Below, one piece after another: positions 1 through 7,457 of a stretch of DNA of 19,672 nucleotides. Made by a program: the position numbers and the translations under genes. The notes beneath the pieces are model-generated. The model was not told the DNA's origin and searched no databases. It saw only the letters and a program-made list of their open reading frames with translations. Source of the DNA: Chitinophagaceae bacterium (lineage in GTDB: Bacteria > Bacteroidota > Bacteroidia > Chitinophagales > Chitinophagaceae); assembly GCA_017989935.1 (NCBI GenBank), contig JAGNOY010000009.1, positions 1 through 19,672 of the forward strand. The letters are read 5' to 3'. The first letter of the stretch is position 1. The number at the start of each line of letters is the position of its first letter.

Positions 1-1335
1 GCTAGCTCTTGGCATGGTGAATTAGATAGTATGAAAGCATGGATTGGAGGAAGAATGAATTGGCTAGATGCCAATATGCCTGCAGGGAATGGAAATTGCA
101 ATGCAATAAGCCAACTAAAAGTTGTGATTGATGAAATTAATTATAACAGTGATTCTACTTTAAATGCTGGCGATTGGATTGAACTCTATAATTACGGAAC
201 TACTGTCGCGGATATTTCTTCAGCCATTATCACAAACGGAAATAATCTTGAATCTTATTGCGTAATTCCTCCAAACACCTTATTAGGACCAGGACAAAGA
301 CTTGTTGTGTATGAAGATAGTTTGCAGTTTGCAACAGTTCATCCTACGGTAACTAACAAAATTGGACCACTTTGTTTTAAATTAAATAATAACGGACAGC
401 GAATTGAGATGCACGATAGTAACAATGCATTTGTGTATGGAGTTACCTATGATGATCAATTTCCGTGGCCTGAAATTACTGATGGCTATGGACGCACTTT
501 GCAACTTATCAATGTGGCTAATTTGCCTAACCAATACAATTCTTGGAGGGCAGGATGTGTAGGTGGTTCGCCCGGTTTGCCTTACTCACCTTGCGATCAA
601 GAAAATCCTATCATCACTGAAGTGAATTATAATGCAGCTATTACCTCCGATGCTGGCGATTGGTTTGAGTTTTATAACAAAAGTAATTCGGCATTAAATG
701 TAGGAGGATATAAAATTAAAGTGCATGCCTCAAACAACAGTTACACAATTCCAAATGGCGTAAATATTCCAGCAAATAGTTATTTAATAATTCATAGCAA
801 TGATGTAAAATTCAATTCTATCTATCCGTTTGCCATCAGTAAATCAGGACCAACAAATCTTGATATCAACAATACTAAAGAAATATTTTCTATCTATTCT
901 CCCAGCGGAATTTTAAATTATAGTTTACTCATCGAATCAAGCAATGGCTGGCCAGCCTTATGTAATGGCACAGGTAGAACTTTAGATAATTTAAATTATA
1001 CGATCAATCAAAATTCACCATCTACTTGGATAGATGGTTGTTTACTTGGTTCGCCTGGCGCTATCTATGATCCAGGTTGTAAGCCTTTGAGTGTTTCAAC
1101 CAATCAAATCAAGGCACAAATTGATCTCTATCCTAATCCTGCATCGCAAATTATCTATCTGCATTCATCGGTTAAGGTACAAGAAATTTCTTTGTTCGAT
1201 GTTACAGGAAAGATTAGGTTAACTACTCATGAAACAAGTTCTATCCATGTCGAAAGTTTGCTTCCTGGCATGTACTATGTAAAACTCCAAGATGATAAAG
1301 GGAATAACTATATCAAGCATTTCATTAAAGAATAA
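1..1335 (+). CDS. C-terminal part of a CotH-type secreted protein with two lamin-tail domains and a type IX secretion sorting tail (5' end outside window)
   Basis: The frame is open from the first base, so the gene begins upstream; the ATG at 31 is internal. The opening residues (WHGELDSMKAWIGGRMNWLD) resemble the end of a CotH kinase-like domain, where a W-x-x-R-x-x-WLD pattern is usual. Two tandem blocks of about 160 residues follow (about 121-600 and 601-1083). Each opens with a lamin-tail signature (IDEINYNS / ITEVNYNA, then DWIELYN / DWFEFYN) and closes with a matching Cys-containing segment (GCVGGSPGLPYSPC / GCLLGSPGAIYDPGC). The last 80 residues are a type A T9SS sorting domain with the DLYPNPAS motif, a FDVTGK strand and a LLPGMYYVKL strand. 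Known of the family: such proteins cross the outer membrane by the Por/type IX system and stay on the surface or are released. The substrate cannot be inferred, because the CotH catalytic core lies outside the window. Confidence 0.85.
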   Translation, partial: ASSWHGELDSMKAWIGGRMNWLDANMPAGNGNCNAISQLKVVIDEINYNSDSTLNAGDWIELYNYGTTVADISSAIITNGNNLESYCVIPPNTLLGPGQRLVVYEDSLQFATVHPTVTNKIGPLCFKLNNNGQRIEMHDSNNAFVYGVTYDDQFPWPEITDGYGRTLQLINVANLPNQYNSWRAGCVGGSPGLPYSPCDQENPIITEVNYNAAITSDAGDWFEFYNKSNSALNVGGYKIKVHASNNSYTIPNGVNIPANSYLIIHSNDVKFNSIYPFAISKSGPTNLDINNTKEIFSIYSPSGILNYSLLIESSNGWPALCNGTGRTLDNLNYTINQNSPSTWIDGCLLGSPGAIYDPGCKPLSVSTNQIKAQIDLYPNPASQIIYLHSSVKVQEISLFDVTGKIRLTTHETSSIHVESLLPGMYYVKLQDDKGNNYIKHFIKE

Positions 1336-1457
1336 TTTATTTTAGTAAGTTTGTTTTTTATGCCCCCAGCAAGTAATCTAGTCAGTGTATGTTCCTGCAT
1401 AGGGACCCTCCGATTCTTTAGATAAAGCCGTATGATACAGAATTTTTAATTTCATCT

Positions 1458-2630
1458 ATGAACAATTCAACTATAAAATATTTATTTATACTCACTTTTC
1501 TGTTGCTTAACTTTAAAGTAAATGCAAAGCATGCTTGTTGTTTACCTTACAAGAAAGGCAATTTATGGGGCATTTGCGATACCAATGCTAAGGTCATAGT
1601 TCAACCTTTGTATAGTACTGTGAATTGTTTTAATATTGGAAAAGAAACACTAATTGCTTTTATAAAAAATAAAAAGGCCGTTGTGTATATCAATGCTATA
1701 CTGCAACCTATCTTGAGTCATAAATTCGATTCTATTCAGCGAGCCTCATTTAGTGCTGAGGGTACTTTTTTTATTTTCAACAAAGGCAAAATGGGCTTGG
1801 TAGAAAATGGCAAAATTATCTTTCAACCGATGTACGACTCCTTAGATTTTACTACTAACAATAGGATAATAGCTAAGAAAAATAATTTGGTCGGTTTAAT
1901 AAGTACAACAAACAAGATCATCATCCCATTTCAGTATGAGCAAATTAAACTAGATTGGTATAAAAATCAGCATAGAGAAAAATCTGATAGCCTGTATTAC
2001 TGGGAAGCCAAAGGCCTCACGACTGATGATTCTTTCGTTGATCCTATTCAACCACCAGTAGATTATTTTTATGATGATGAAATTATGTTGGTTAAAGAAG
2101 GGGGCTCATTCGACATTGATAAAAAGAACAAACAAAAGGAGTTAGCCTTGATGAAAGAATTTACTTATGCAAAGATTGTGAGTGCCTATAGTCGATTGTT
2201 TTATGTTAAAGATATTAACGGACAAATGGGTGTGTATGATTACTATGCTAAAAAAATAGTTGTGCCTATGGAGTTTGATAACTTGATGATGAATGAAGAA
2301 ATTGAGCAAGCAAATTATTGTGTGGTGTATAGAAATGGGAAAGCTGGTTTTTATAATGGGTTGCATGAATTATTATCAGTTACCTATGATGCGATTAATA
2401 TAGATGAAATTGGCAGAGGCATTATATTTCCTATCAAGAATGCATTGTATGGTATGAATTTTTTGAGTGAAGACATGGACTTGAACATTTTACCTAAATA
2501 TAGTAGCTTAAAATATCATGCGCGTTTTAAGGTCAACGAAGATTGGTATTTTGTGCTTTTTGAAGCCATAGATACCAAAGGGAATAAATTTTATGTAGGA
2601 GAAAATGGCCTAGAATATTTTTCGAAGTAA
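1458..2630 (+). CDS. secreted WG-repeat protein
   Basis: This 390-residue protein has a Sec signal peptide (hydrophobic run at residues 8-20, likely cut after VNA at 23). The mature part carries about six degenerate WG-type repeats: a G-x-x-G-(V/L/I) turn, then an (I/V)(I/V)xPxY strand. Examples are GNLWGICDTNAKVIVQPLY, GKMGLVENGKIIFQPMYDSL, NLVGLISTTNKIIIPFQYE and GQMGVYDYYAKKIVVPMEF. WG repeats are beta-rich ligand- or protein-binding modules of unclear role; no catalytic motif is visible. It lies 122 bp behind the CotH-type gene, a gap large enough for its own promoter. A TAAGTTTG box at 1346-1353 fits the -7 consensus but is over 100 bp from the start codon and has no clear -33 partner. 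Function is unknown; an exported, possibly surface-associated role is inferred from the signal peptide. Confidence 0.8.
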   Translation: MNNSTIKYLFILTFLLLNFKVNAKHACCLPYKKGNLWGICDTNAKVIVQPLYSTVNCFNIGKETLIAFIKNKKAVVYINAILQPILSHKFDSIQRASFSAEGTFFIFNKGKMGLVENGKIIFQPMYDSLDFTTNNRIIAKKNNLVGLISTTNKIIIPFQYEQIKLDWYKNQHREKSDSLYYWEAKGLTTDDSFVDPIQPPVDYFYDDEIMLVKEGGSFDIDKKNKQKELALMKEFTYAKIVSAYSRLFYVKDINGQMGVYDYYAKKIVVPMEFDNLMMNEEIEQANYCVVYRNGKAGFYNGLHELLSVTYDAINIDEIGRGIIFPIKNALYGMNFLSEDMDLNILPKYSSLKYHARFKVNEDWYFVLFEAIDTKGNKFYVGENGLEYFSK

Positions 2631-2667
2631 ATGATATGTTGTTCTTCATGAGATCTTATGATTTTTC

Positions 2668-2778
2668 GAAGCAGGAGGCCCTAGCCCTGACTGTAGTGGA
2701 AATCCTGCCGACATCTTAATATGATAGAAGAAGAAAATATTTTTCGGCAGATTGTAACGTAAGGCAGGAAATAGCTTC
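2668..2778 (+). repeat. structured intergenic repeat element, copy A
   Basis: The outer arms GAAGC (2668-2672) and GCTTC (2774-2778) pair. The inner arms CTGCCGA (2705-2711) and TCGGCAG (2744-2750) pair perfectly around an A-rich loop. Between outer and inner stems lie two purine-rich strands, GACTGTAGTGGAAATCC (2689-2705) and GATTGTAACGTAAGGC (2750-2765), which resemble each other and the equivalent strands of the copies at 7372-7440 and 17466-17545. It starts 38 bp after the WG-repeat stop codon, so it may form the 3' end of that transcript or act as a terminator or stability element. No T-run follows it. I recall similar repeats in other Bacteroidota genomes; the function is unknown. Confidence 0.6.
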
Positions 2779-2892
2779 AAATGAAACATTATTGCTTATC
2801 CGTTAAGCAACCTAACGAAACTAATAAACTCAGTTGTCATCTATCTAATACCAAAATATTGAAAAGAATCTTCAGCCTTTACTTTTTGCTCA

Positions 2893-2914
2893 ACTTTTGC
2901 GTCATGGCAAAAGT
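2893..2914. other. perfect 8-bp hairpin
   Basis: ACTTTTGC (2893-2900) and GCAAAAGT (2907-2914) are perfect inverted arms around a 6-nt loop. No T-run follows on either strand, so it is not a standard intrinsic terminator. It lies between convergent genes. Confidence 0.45.
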
Positions 2915-2965
2915 GGGAAACATTAGGTTATCTTTGCGGATAATCATTGAAACATTTCATGCCAT

Positions 2966-2990
2966 AAAAAAAACTGCCCGAATGAGCAGC
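2966..2990 (-). terminator. intrinsic terminator of the tlpA-like gene
   Basis: Read on the minus strand, CTGCTC - ATTC - GGGCAG forms a 6-bp stem with one G.T pair (2974-2989), followed directly by eight T (2966-2973 as A on the plus strand). It lies about 30 bp after the stop codon of the thioredoxin-like gene. On the plus strand the same hairpin has an A-C mismatch and no clean T-run, so it acts mainly on the minus strand. Confidence 0.75.
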
Positions 2991-3020
2991 TTGATGTTGT
3001 TTTGTTTGTTGTATGTAGGA

Positions 3021-3512
3021 TTATTTGACTAATTCTTTGATCTTATTATAAATTTCATTTTCGCTACCTTCTTCGTATCCTGTGTGTTGAAAAACAATTT
3101 TACCGTTTTGATCAACAATCATAGAGAAAGGCACATTCTGAAAATTTAAAGAACGTTTCAAATCACTGTTAGGGTCTAAATAGGCTGGGAATTTCCATCC
3201 TTGAGATTTAGCGAAAGTTTTCACCATAGCCGAAGATCTTGAATCATCAATAGAAACCGTCATGTAGTTGAAACTAGTTTCGGCTTGCCATTTGTCTAAT
3301 TTAGATTGGATATTCTTGATTTCGTGCTTACAAGGAATACACCATGTAGCCCAGAAACTGACTAAGGTAACTTTTCCTTTTTCGAAAGCTTCGTTAAACG
3401 GAACTTGTTTGCCATTGAGGTCGCGCACTGTTGTTGTAGGTAAATCTTGAGTTTGTGAAAAACCAAGTAGCGTTACCAACACCAAGGCTGCACTTAAAAT
3501 GATCTTTTTCAT
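3021..3512 (-). CDS. TlpA-family periplasmic thiol-disulfide oxidoreductase
   Basis: This is a 163-residue exported thioredoxin-fold protein. Residues 1-20 form a signal peptide (MKKIILSAALVLVTLLGFSQ). The redox centre is WCIPC (Trp57, Cys58, Cys61) after the usual VSFWATWC strand, and the cis-proline is in NVPFS (Pro128). The length fits a single TlpA/ResA-like domain with no extra module. Family knowledge suggests it reduces or exchanges disulfides of envelope proteins; the partner is unknown. I chose the ATG at 3510-3512. An ATG nine codons upstream (3537-3539) overlaps the -7 promoter box and would lie before the transcription start, and the shorter form begins exactly at a normal signal peptide. 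It has its own promoter and terminator, so it is probably monocistronic. Confidence 0.85.
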   Translation of the reverse strand: MKKIILSAALVLVTLLGFSQTQDLPTTTVRDLNGKQVPFNEAFEKGKVTLVSFWATWCIPCKHEIKNIQSKLDKWQAETSFNYMTVSIDDSRSSAMVKTFAKSQGWKFPAYLDPNSDLKRSLNFQNVPFSMIVDQNGKIVFQHTGYEEGSENEIYNKIKELVK

Positions 3513-3536
3513 TGTGTTTATTTTAAAATTTGAAAC

Positions 3537-3544
3537 CAAATATA
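3537..3544 (-). promoter_or_regulatory. Bacteroidota-type -7 box of the tlpA-like gene
   Basis: Read on the minus strand, TATATTTG matches TAnnTTTG exactly. A TTG at 3567-3569 lies 22 nt upstream as a possible -33 element, slightly wide. Initiation would fall near 3531, which rules out the upstream ATG at 3539 as the translation start. Confidence 0.6.
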
Positions 3545-3592
3545 TACTTGTTTTTTAATCAGCGCACAATTCAGCATGTCATTAATGAATCA

Positions 3593-5080
3593 TTAATGTT
3601 TGAAATGTCTCATTTCGGTTAGTACCATCACCAAATTTTGGCTAACACAATACTCAATAGAGTCTTTGTCGCGAATGCTACCTCCTGGTTGTATAAAGGC
3701 TTCGATAGCAGCTGCATGCGCAATTTTAACACAATCATCAAACGGGAAGAAAGCGTCAGATGCCAAAACAGCTCCTTGCAAATTAAATTCAAATTGTAAG
3801 GCTTTATCTATAGCTTGTCTTAGGGCATCGATGCGTGAGGTTTGACCGCAACCTTTGCCAATCAGTTGTTTGTTTTTAACGAGTGCAATAGCATTAGACT
3901 TTAAATGTTTGGCAATTAAGTTTGCAAATTTTAAATCATCTTTTTCGGCATCATTGCTTTCTCGGCCTCCTTTTTCTATCCATGAAGAGTAATTTCCTTG
4001 ATCAAGATCTTGCGTGATTTCACCATTGAAAATTGATTTTCGTTGAATAGATTGATATTGATTCTTTAAGTTTTTTAATAAGATTCTATTCTTCTTTTGT
4101 TGGAGTATAATAAGCGCCTCCTCACTATAATCATCAGCAATCAGTATTTCAAAAAATATTTCTGAAATGGCTTCTGCAGTTTGTTTGTCGACTTGACTAT
4201 TGCAAATAAGCACACCTCCAAAGGCGCTTTCAGGGTCGCCTGCTAAAGCAGCTTTCCATGCGTCGTGCAAAGTAGCTCTTGAAGCAATGCCACAAACATT
4301 GGTATGCTTGATAATGGCAAACACATGTTCTGTAGATTCTTTAAACTCTTGTATGAGTTGAAAAGCTGCATCTGCATCTACCAAATTATTGTAAGATAAT
4401 TCTTTGCCATGCAGTTGGGTGAAAATTTCACTTAATTTACCTGTAAAGCTTGCAAGTTGATGAGGATTTTCGCCATAACGTAAAATTGCTTTTTCACGAT
4501 TGAAATAATCTGCAATGGCTATATCATATTTCATTACCACTTCAAAGGCTTTGGCAGCAAATTGTTTTCGTTGGTTGATATTAAGTTCTCCTTGCTGTTG
4601 ATTGATTAAATTTTCTAGTTTGGCATAATCTTCTTTGGCAGCTATCACACACACATGTTCAAAGTTTTTGGCTGCGGCTCTTATCATAGATGGCCCGCCA
4701 ATATCAATTTTTTCAATAATTAATTTTTCTTCTTTCGTAGAAGCAACAGTTTGTTCAAAAGGGTAAAGATCTACAATCACTAGATCAATTGCTGGAATTC
4801 CATATTCCTTCATTTGCAGAACATCTTCTTCAAGATTTCTTCTGCCTAATATGCCGCCAAAAATTTTAGGATGTAGTGTTTTTACTCTGCCTCCAAGGAT
4901 GGATGGATATTCAGTGACAGATTCTACTGGGATACAAGTAATGCCAATGGATTCTAAGTAGGTTTGGGTACCACCTGTCGAATAAATTTGAATGCCTTGT
5001 TGCTTCATGGCTAAGGCTAAGGTGTCTAACCCGTCTTTGTCAAAAACTGAAATGAGTGCTGATTGTATTTTTTTGGTCAT
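3593..5080 (-). CDS. purH: bifunctional AICAR formyltransferase / IMP cyclohydrolase
   Basis: PurH catalyses the last two steps of de novo purine synthesis: formylation of AICAR with 10-formyl-THF, then ring closure to IMP, in the cytoplasm. The 495-residue protein has the N-terminal cyclohydrolase (MGS-like) domain with STGGT (34-38) and GRVKTLHP (64-71). The transformylase domain shows RYGENPHQ (201-208), the Lys-His pair of KHTNVCGIA (Lys258, His259), SDAFFPFDD (441-449) and PGGSIRDKDSI (465-475). It is somewhat shorter than the roughly 510-530 usual for the family, but no core motif is missing. It lies 73 bp from comEC with a good promoter in between, so it is probably transcribed alone. 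Two copies of CATTAATG (3580-3587, 3591-3598) sit at its stop codon and could fold, but no T-run follows. Confidence 0.97.
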   Translation of the reverse strand: MTKKIQSALISVFDKDGLDTLALAMKQQGIQIYSTGGTQTYLESIGITCIPVESVTEYPSILGGRVKTLHPKIFGGILGRRNLEEDVLQMKEYGIPAIDLVIVDLYPFEQTVASTKEEKLIIEKIDIGGPSMIRAAAKNFEHVCVIAAKEDYAKLENLINQQQGELNINQRKQFAAKAFEVVMKYDIAIADYFNREKAILRYGENPHQLASFTGKLSEIFTQLHGKELSYNNLVDADAAFQLIQEFKESTEHVFAIIKHTNVCGIASRATLHDAWKAALAGDPESAFGGVLICNSQVDKQTAEAISEIFFEILIADDYSEEALIILQQKKNRILLKNLKNQYQSIQRKSIFNGEITQDLDQGNYSSWIEKGGRESNDAEKDDLKFANLIAKHLKSNAIALVKNKQLIGKGCGQTSRIDALRQAIDKALQFEFNLQGAVLASDAFFPFDDCVKIAHAAAIEAFIQPGGSIRDKDSIEYCVSQNLVMVLTEMRHFKH

Positions 5081-5103
5081 ATGGGTAAATTAGAATTTCA
5101 GCG

Positions 5104-5134
5104 CGAAATTAGAAGGAATGATTCTGCGAAACAA
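5104..5134 (-). promoter_or_regulatory. putative purH promoter
   Basis: On the minus strand TTG (5132-5134) is followed after exactly 20 nt by TAATTTCG (5104-5111), one base from TAnnTTTG. This is the best-spaced -33/-7 pair seen in the window. The purH ATG lies about 24 nt below the -7 box. No PurR-like operator is recognised. Confidence 0.5.
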
Positions 5135-5153
5135 TTTTTAAGAGAATAAATAC

Positions 5154-7235
5154 TCACAACTTAAGTACAAAGGCTCCATCTTTAGATATACTATGTAGTT
5201 TAATTCCATGTTGCTTGCTGAATAGTGTAATCGAATCAAGATTTTTTATTGAAGAGTTTCCATCCAATATGAGGTATTTGAATTTGAAGTGTTTTATTAA
5301 TTGGTTCATTTTGATAATGCCTTTGAATGAAATAAGTAGGTAATCGATTTGAATTGGTGTAGTTGTTTTGAAATTAGGTTGTTTTAATCTTGCTATCGTT
5401 TTGCCTTTAAAATGATAGAAGTCTATCAGTTGCGATTCAGCTTGATGAATTAAATGAGGGTTGTATGAATTGGCTTCATAATAGGTATGTGCAGGTTGAA
5501 TGATATATTGCTCTATCTTAGGTTGTTGTTCATATGATTTTTCATCGGGGGAATAATATTGATGACCAACAAAAAAATCAAGTACAGATTGTTTAGGTGC
5601 TTGGTAAATGACAGCATATTGTTGTTTGTTCATTTTTATGATGTCTAAAGTAAAACTCGAAAGAAGCACTATGCACATGACGAGTGCAAGCACTAGCTGC
5701 TTGAATTTTTTTGAGGATGCAAATAAGGTAAATACAATCACTATCCCAAAGAGAAGCATCATTTGCCAGAGTTGGATATGAAGTTGGTTCCAAGAAATAA
5801 ACTCAAGCTGACTTAATGACTTAATGCATGTATTTAGCCAATGTATCAAGCAAACAATTACTTTTCCTAAGTAAGCTGCAAGAGGTTTTATCCAAGAGAA
5901 GAGAAGTGTAATTATTTCTAAGTATAAAATTAGCGTGGTGGCAGGAATAGCTACAAGATTGGTAAGTAAGAATAATATTGGAAATTGATGGAAATAATAA
6001 ATGCACAATGGGAAGGTTAAAATTTGAGCCGCTATTGTTGCTGCCAATAATTTCCAACTTATGTCTATCAAAGTTTGTTTAAAGTATAGTTGTGAATAAA
6101 TGCGCGAATAAAAAATTTGCAAACTAAGCACAGCCAAATAGGATAATTGAAATCCGATATCGGCTAGCCAATTTGGATTGATACATAAAAGCATGAATGC
6201 AGAAGCAGCAAGATTATTGTAGGATGTAATTTTTCGGTCACTTAATTCGCCTATAGCTAAAAAGCTAAACATACATGCAGCCCTTGTAACTGAAGGTGGA
6301 AGGCCAGTAAGTAAGGCAAAAAACCACATAAAGGTGAGCGCAATTACAATGGCTATTTTTCTGTTTGATTTAAAAATGGGAAGCAACATGAGTAGGTTTT
6401 TTAAACTTGAATACACTAAAGCCATATGCATCCCTGATATAGCTATGATATGGGCTATGCCAGTTTTGGAGTAGGCTTGCATTGTTTCCTGATCCATATT
6501 TTTTTTATACCCAACTAGAAGCGCCTCTGCCAATCCAAAGGCGGTGCTATCTTTAAGACATTGTTGTAAGATATGTCTGCATGTTTCGTTTAGATGATCA
6601 AATCGCCCTGAAAGAGTCTGAGTGCGCTTTCCAACTTGCATCCATTCATTTGATGGGATATAAGCTGTATAAAAGATATTTTTAAGGGCACAATAACGTT
6701 TGTAATCAAATGAGCCTGGATTGGATGTGGTAGGTATTTGTCTATAGTGATTGTTTATCAATAATTGATCACCGGTTTGTATAGATTGAATACGATCATT
6801 TTTTTGAATATAAAGAATAGCTTGACCCGAACAAGATGTTTTGTTTTTATTATTCATAAGTTGAACGACTTCAACATCAACTTTATAGGTTTTATCTTTT
6901 TCATCGGGACTGCTTAATACCTTCACTAAGCTATGTGTTGACTTTTTGAGATGGTGTTCAAAATAGTATGTAGCGTTAGTAGAAGTATGAAAGAAGGGCA
7001 GACAATACCCAAGGAAAAGTATGAGGCAGGAAAGTAAGATTCCTTTCATGAACTGAAGGGTGAACTGATACGAAACAGGCAAGAAATTAAAAGAAAAATA
7101 AAGCAGGATGATAGGGATGCCTATACATACTAATACCCAATAATCTGAGATAGGATTAGTTAGTTGAATACTAATTCCTAGCATAAACGGTATCACAAAC
7201 CGTATAAAAGGGGCCTCCCTCCACATATTTTCCAT
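5154..7235 (-). CDS. comEC: ComEC/Rec2-family DNA-uptake channel, without an intact hydrolase domain
   Basis: This polytopic inner-membrane protein is of the ComEC/Rec2 type, which carries transforming single-stranded DNA into the cytoplasm. Hydrophobic segments occur at the N-terminus, then a soluble DUF4131-like part ending with NPGSFDYKRYCA. The Competence domain follows with its hallmark GIAHIIAISGMHMAL (about residues 259-273 from this start) and many membrane helices. The last ~150 residues occupy the place of the beta-lactamase-like domain but contain no HxHxDH metal motif, so that domain is degenerate. The frame could start at a GTG (7239-7241), an ATG (7233-7235) or an ATG (7224-7226). 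I chose the ATG at 7235; the 7226 one has a GGAG 9 nt ahead and is also possible. A TAGTTTCG box at 7318-7325 is a weak promoter candidate. Actual competence needs other genes not in this window. Confidence 0.9.
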   Translation of the reverse strand: MENMWREAPFIRFVIPFMLGISIQLTNPISDYWVLVCIGIPIILLYFSFNFLPVSYQFTLQFMKGILLSCLILFLGYCLPFFHTSTNATYYFEHHLKKSTHSLVKVLSSPDEKDKTYKVDVEVVQLMNNKNKTSCSGQAILYIQKNDRIQSIQTGDQLLINNHYRQIPTTSNPGSFDYKRYCALKNIFYTAYIPSNEWMQVGKRTQTLSGRFDHLNETCRHILQQCLKDSTAFGLAEALLVGYKKNMDQETMQAYSKTGIAHIIAISGMHMALVYSSLKNLLMLLPIFKSNRKIAIVIALTFMWFFALLTGLPPSVTRAACMFSFLAIGELSDRKITSYNNLAASAFMLLCINPNWLADIGFQLSYLAVLSLQIFYSRIYSQLYFKQTLIDISWKLLAATIAAQILTFPLCIYYFHQFPILFLLTNLVAIPATTLILYLEIITLLFSWIKPLAAYLGKVIVCLIHWLNTCIKSLSQLEFISWNQLHIQLWQMMLLFGIVIVFTLFASSKKFKQLVLALVMCIVLLSSFTLDIIKMNKQQYAVIYQAPKQSVLDFFVGHQYYSPDEKSYEQQPKIEQYIIQPAHTYYEANSYNPHLIHQAESQLIDFYHFKGKTIARLKQPNFKTTTPIQIDYLLISFKGIIKMNQLIKHFKFKYLILDGNSSIKNLDSITLFSKQHGIKLHSISKDGAFVLKL

Positions 7236-7260
7236 CTCCACAATTTTACTTCACTTGTTA

Positions 7261-7285
7261 GTCTACAATTTCATTAATTGAAGAC
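7261..7285. repeat. imperfect inverted repeat upstream of comEC
   Basis: GTCTACAATT (7261-7270) and AATTGAAGAC (7276-7285) are 10-nt inverted arms with one mismatch and a 5-nt spacer, starting 25 bp before the comEC start. The position and symmetry would suit an operator or a leader hairpin, but no regulator is known and AT-rich chance symmetry is possible. Confidence 0.3.
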
Positions 7286-7371
7286 AAGCACAATCACACT
7301 GAGAACGATTGTTGATACGAAACTAGGAAAATTTATTTTTACGAAAAAATAAATTTCAGTGAAGTTGTATT

Positions 7372-7440
7372 GCGGCAACGATAGTAGCGAAAATCCCATG
7401 CGCCTCGCATGGATTGAAGCGGATAGCGTGTGTGCCGCCC
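7372..7440 (+). repeat. structured intergenic repeat element, copy B
   Basis: The outer arms GCGGCA (7372-7377) and TGCCGC (7433-7438) pair perfectly. The inner arms CCATGCG (7396-7402) and CGCATGG (7406-7412) pair perfectly around a 3-nt loop. The facing strands are GATAGTAGCGAAAATCC (7380-7396) and GATTGAAGCGGATAGC (7412-7427). The first matches copy A at 13 of 17 positions, while the inner stem sequence is completely different. The element lies between the comEC start and the end of the HU/SPOR gene, with the same plus-strand orientation as the other copies, here opposite to both neighbours. It may terminate or protect the HU/SPOR transcript; this is unproven. Confidence 0.65.
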
Positions 7441-7457
7441 AAAAAGAAAATAAAAAA

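Larger units (their letters stand above)
2631..3020. other. 390-bp gene-free stretch between convergent genes
   Basis: It separates the WG-repeat gene (+) from the tlpA-like gene (-). It contains a structured repeat element (2668-2778), a perfect 8-bp hairpin (2893-2914), a lone TATCTTTG promoter-like box on the plus strand (2929-2936) and the minus-strand terminator of the tlpA-like gene (2966-2990). A possible 83-codon plus-strand frame from 2781 has no recognisable domain and runs through the terminator, so it is not called as a gene. Confidence 0.6.

Noticed and set aside
1336..1457. Fourth copy of the structured repeat element
   Set aside because: Some GC-rich runs (near 1400-1435) look similar at first, but the facing purine-rich strands and nested stems cannot be found.
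2142..2366. Minus-strand frame inside the WG-repeat gene
   Set aside because: Shadow of a well-supported coding region; the Ile/His-rich product resembles no family.
2781..3032. Possible 83-residue plus-strand protein
   Set aside because: No domain, odd composition, runs through the hairpin and the minus-strand terminator, and overlaps the end of the tlpA-like gene.
3580..3598. CATTAATG repeated twice at the purH stop as a terminator
   Set aside because: The arms can pair but are AT-rich, only 3 nt apart, and no T-run follows on the minus strand.
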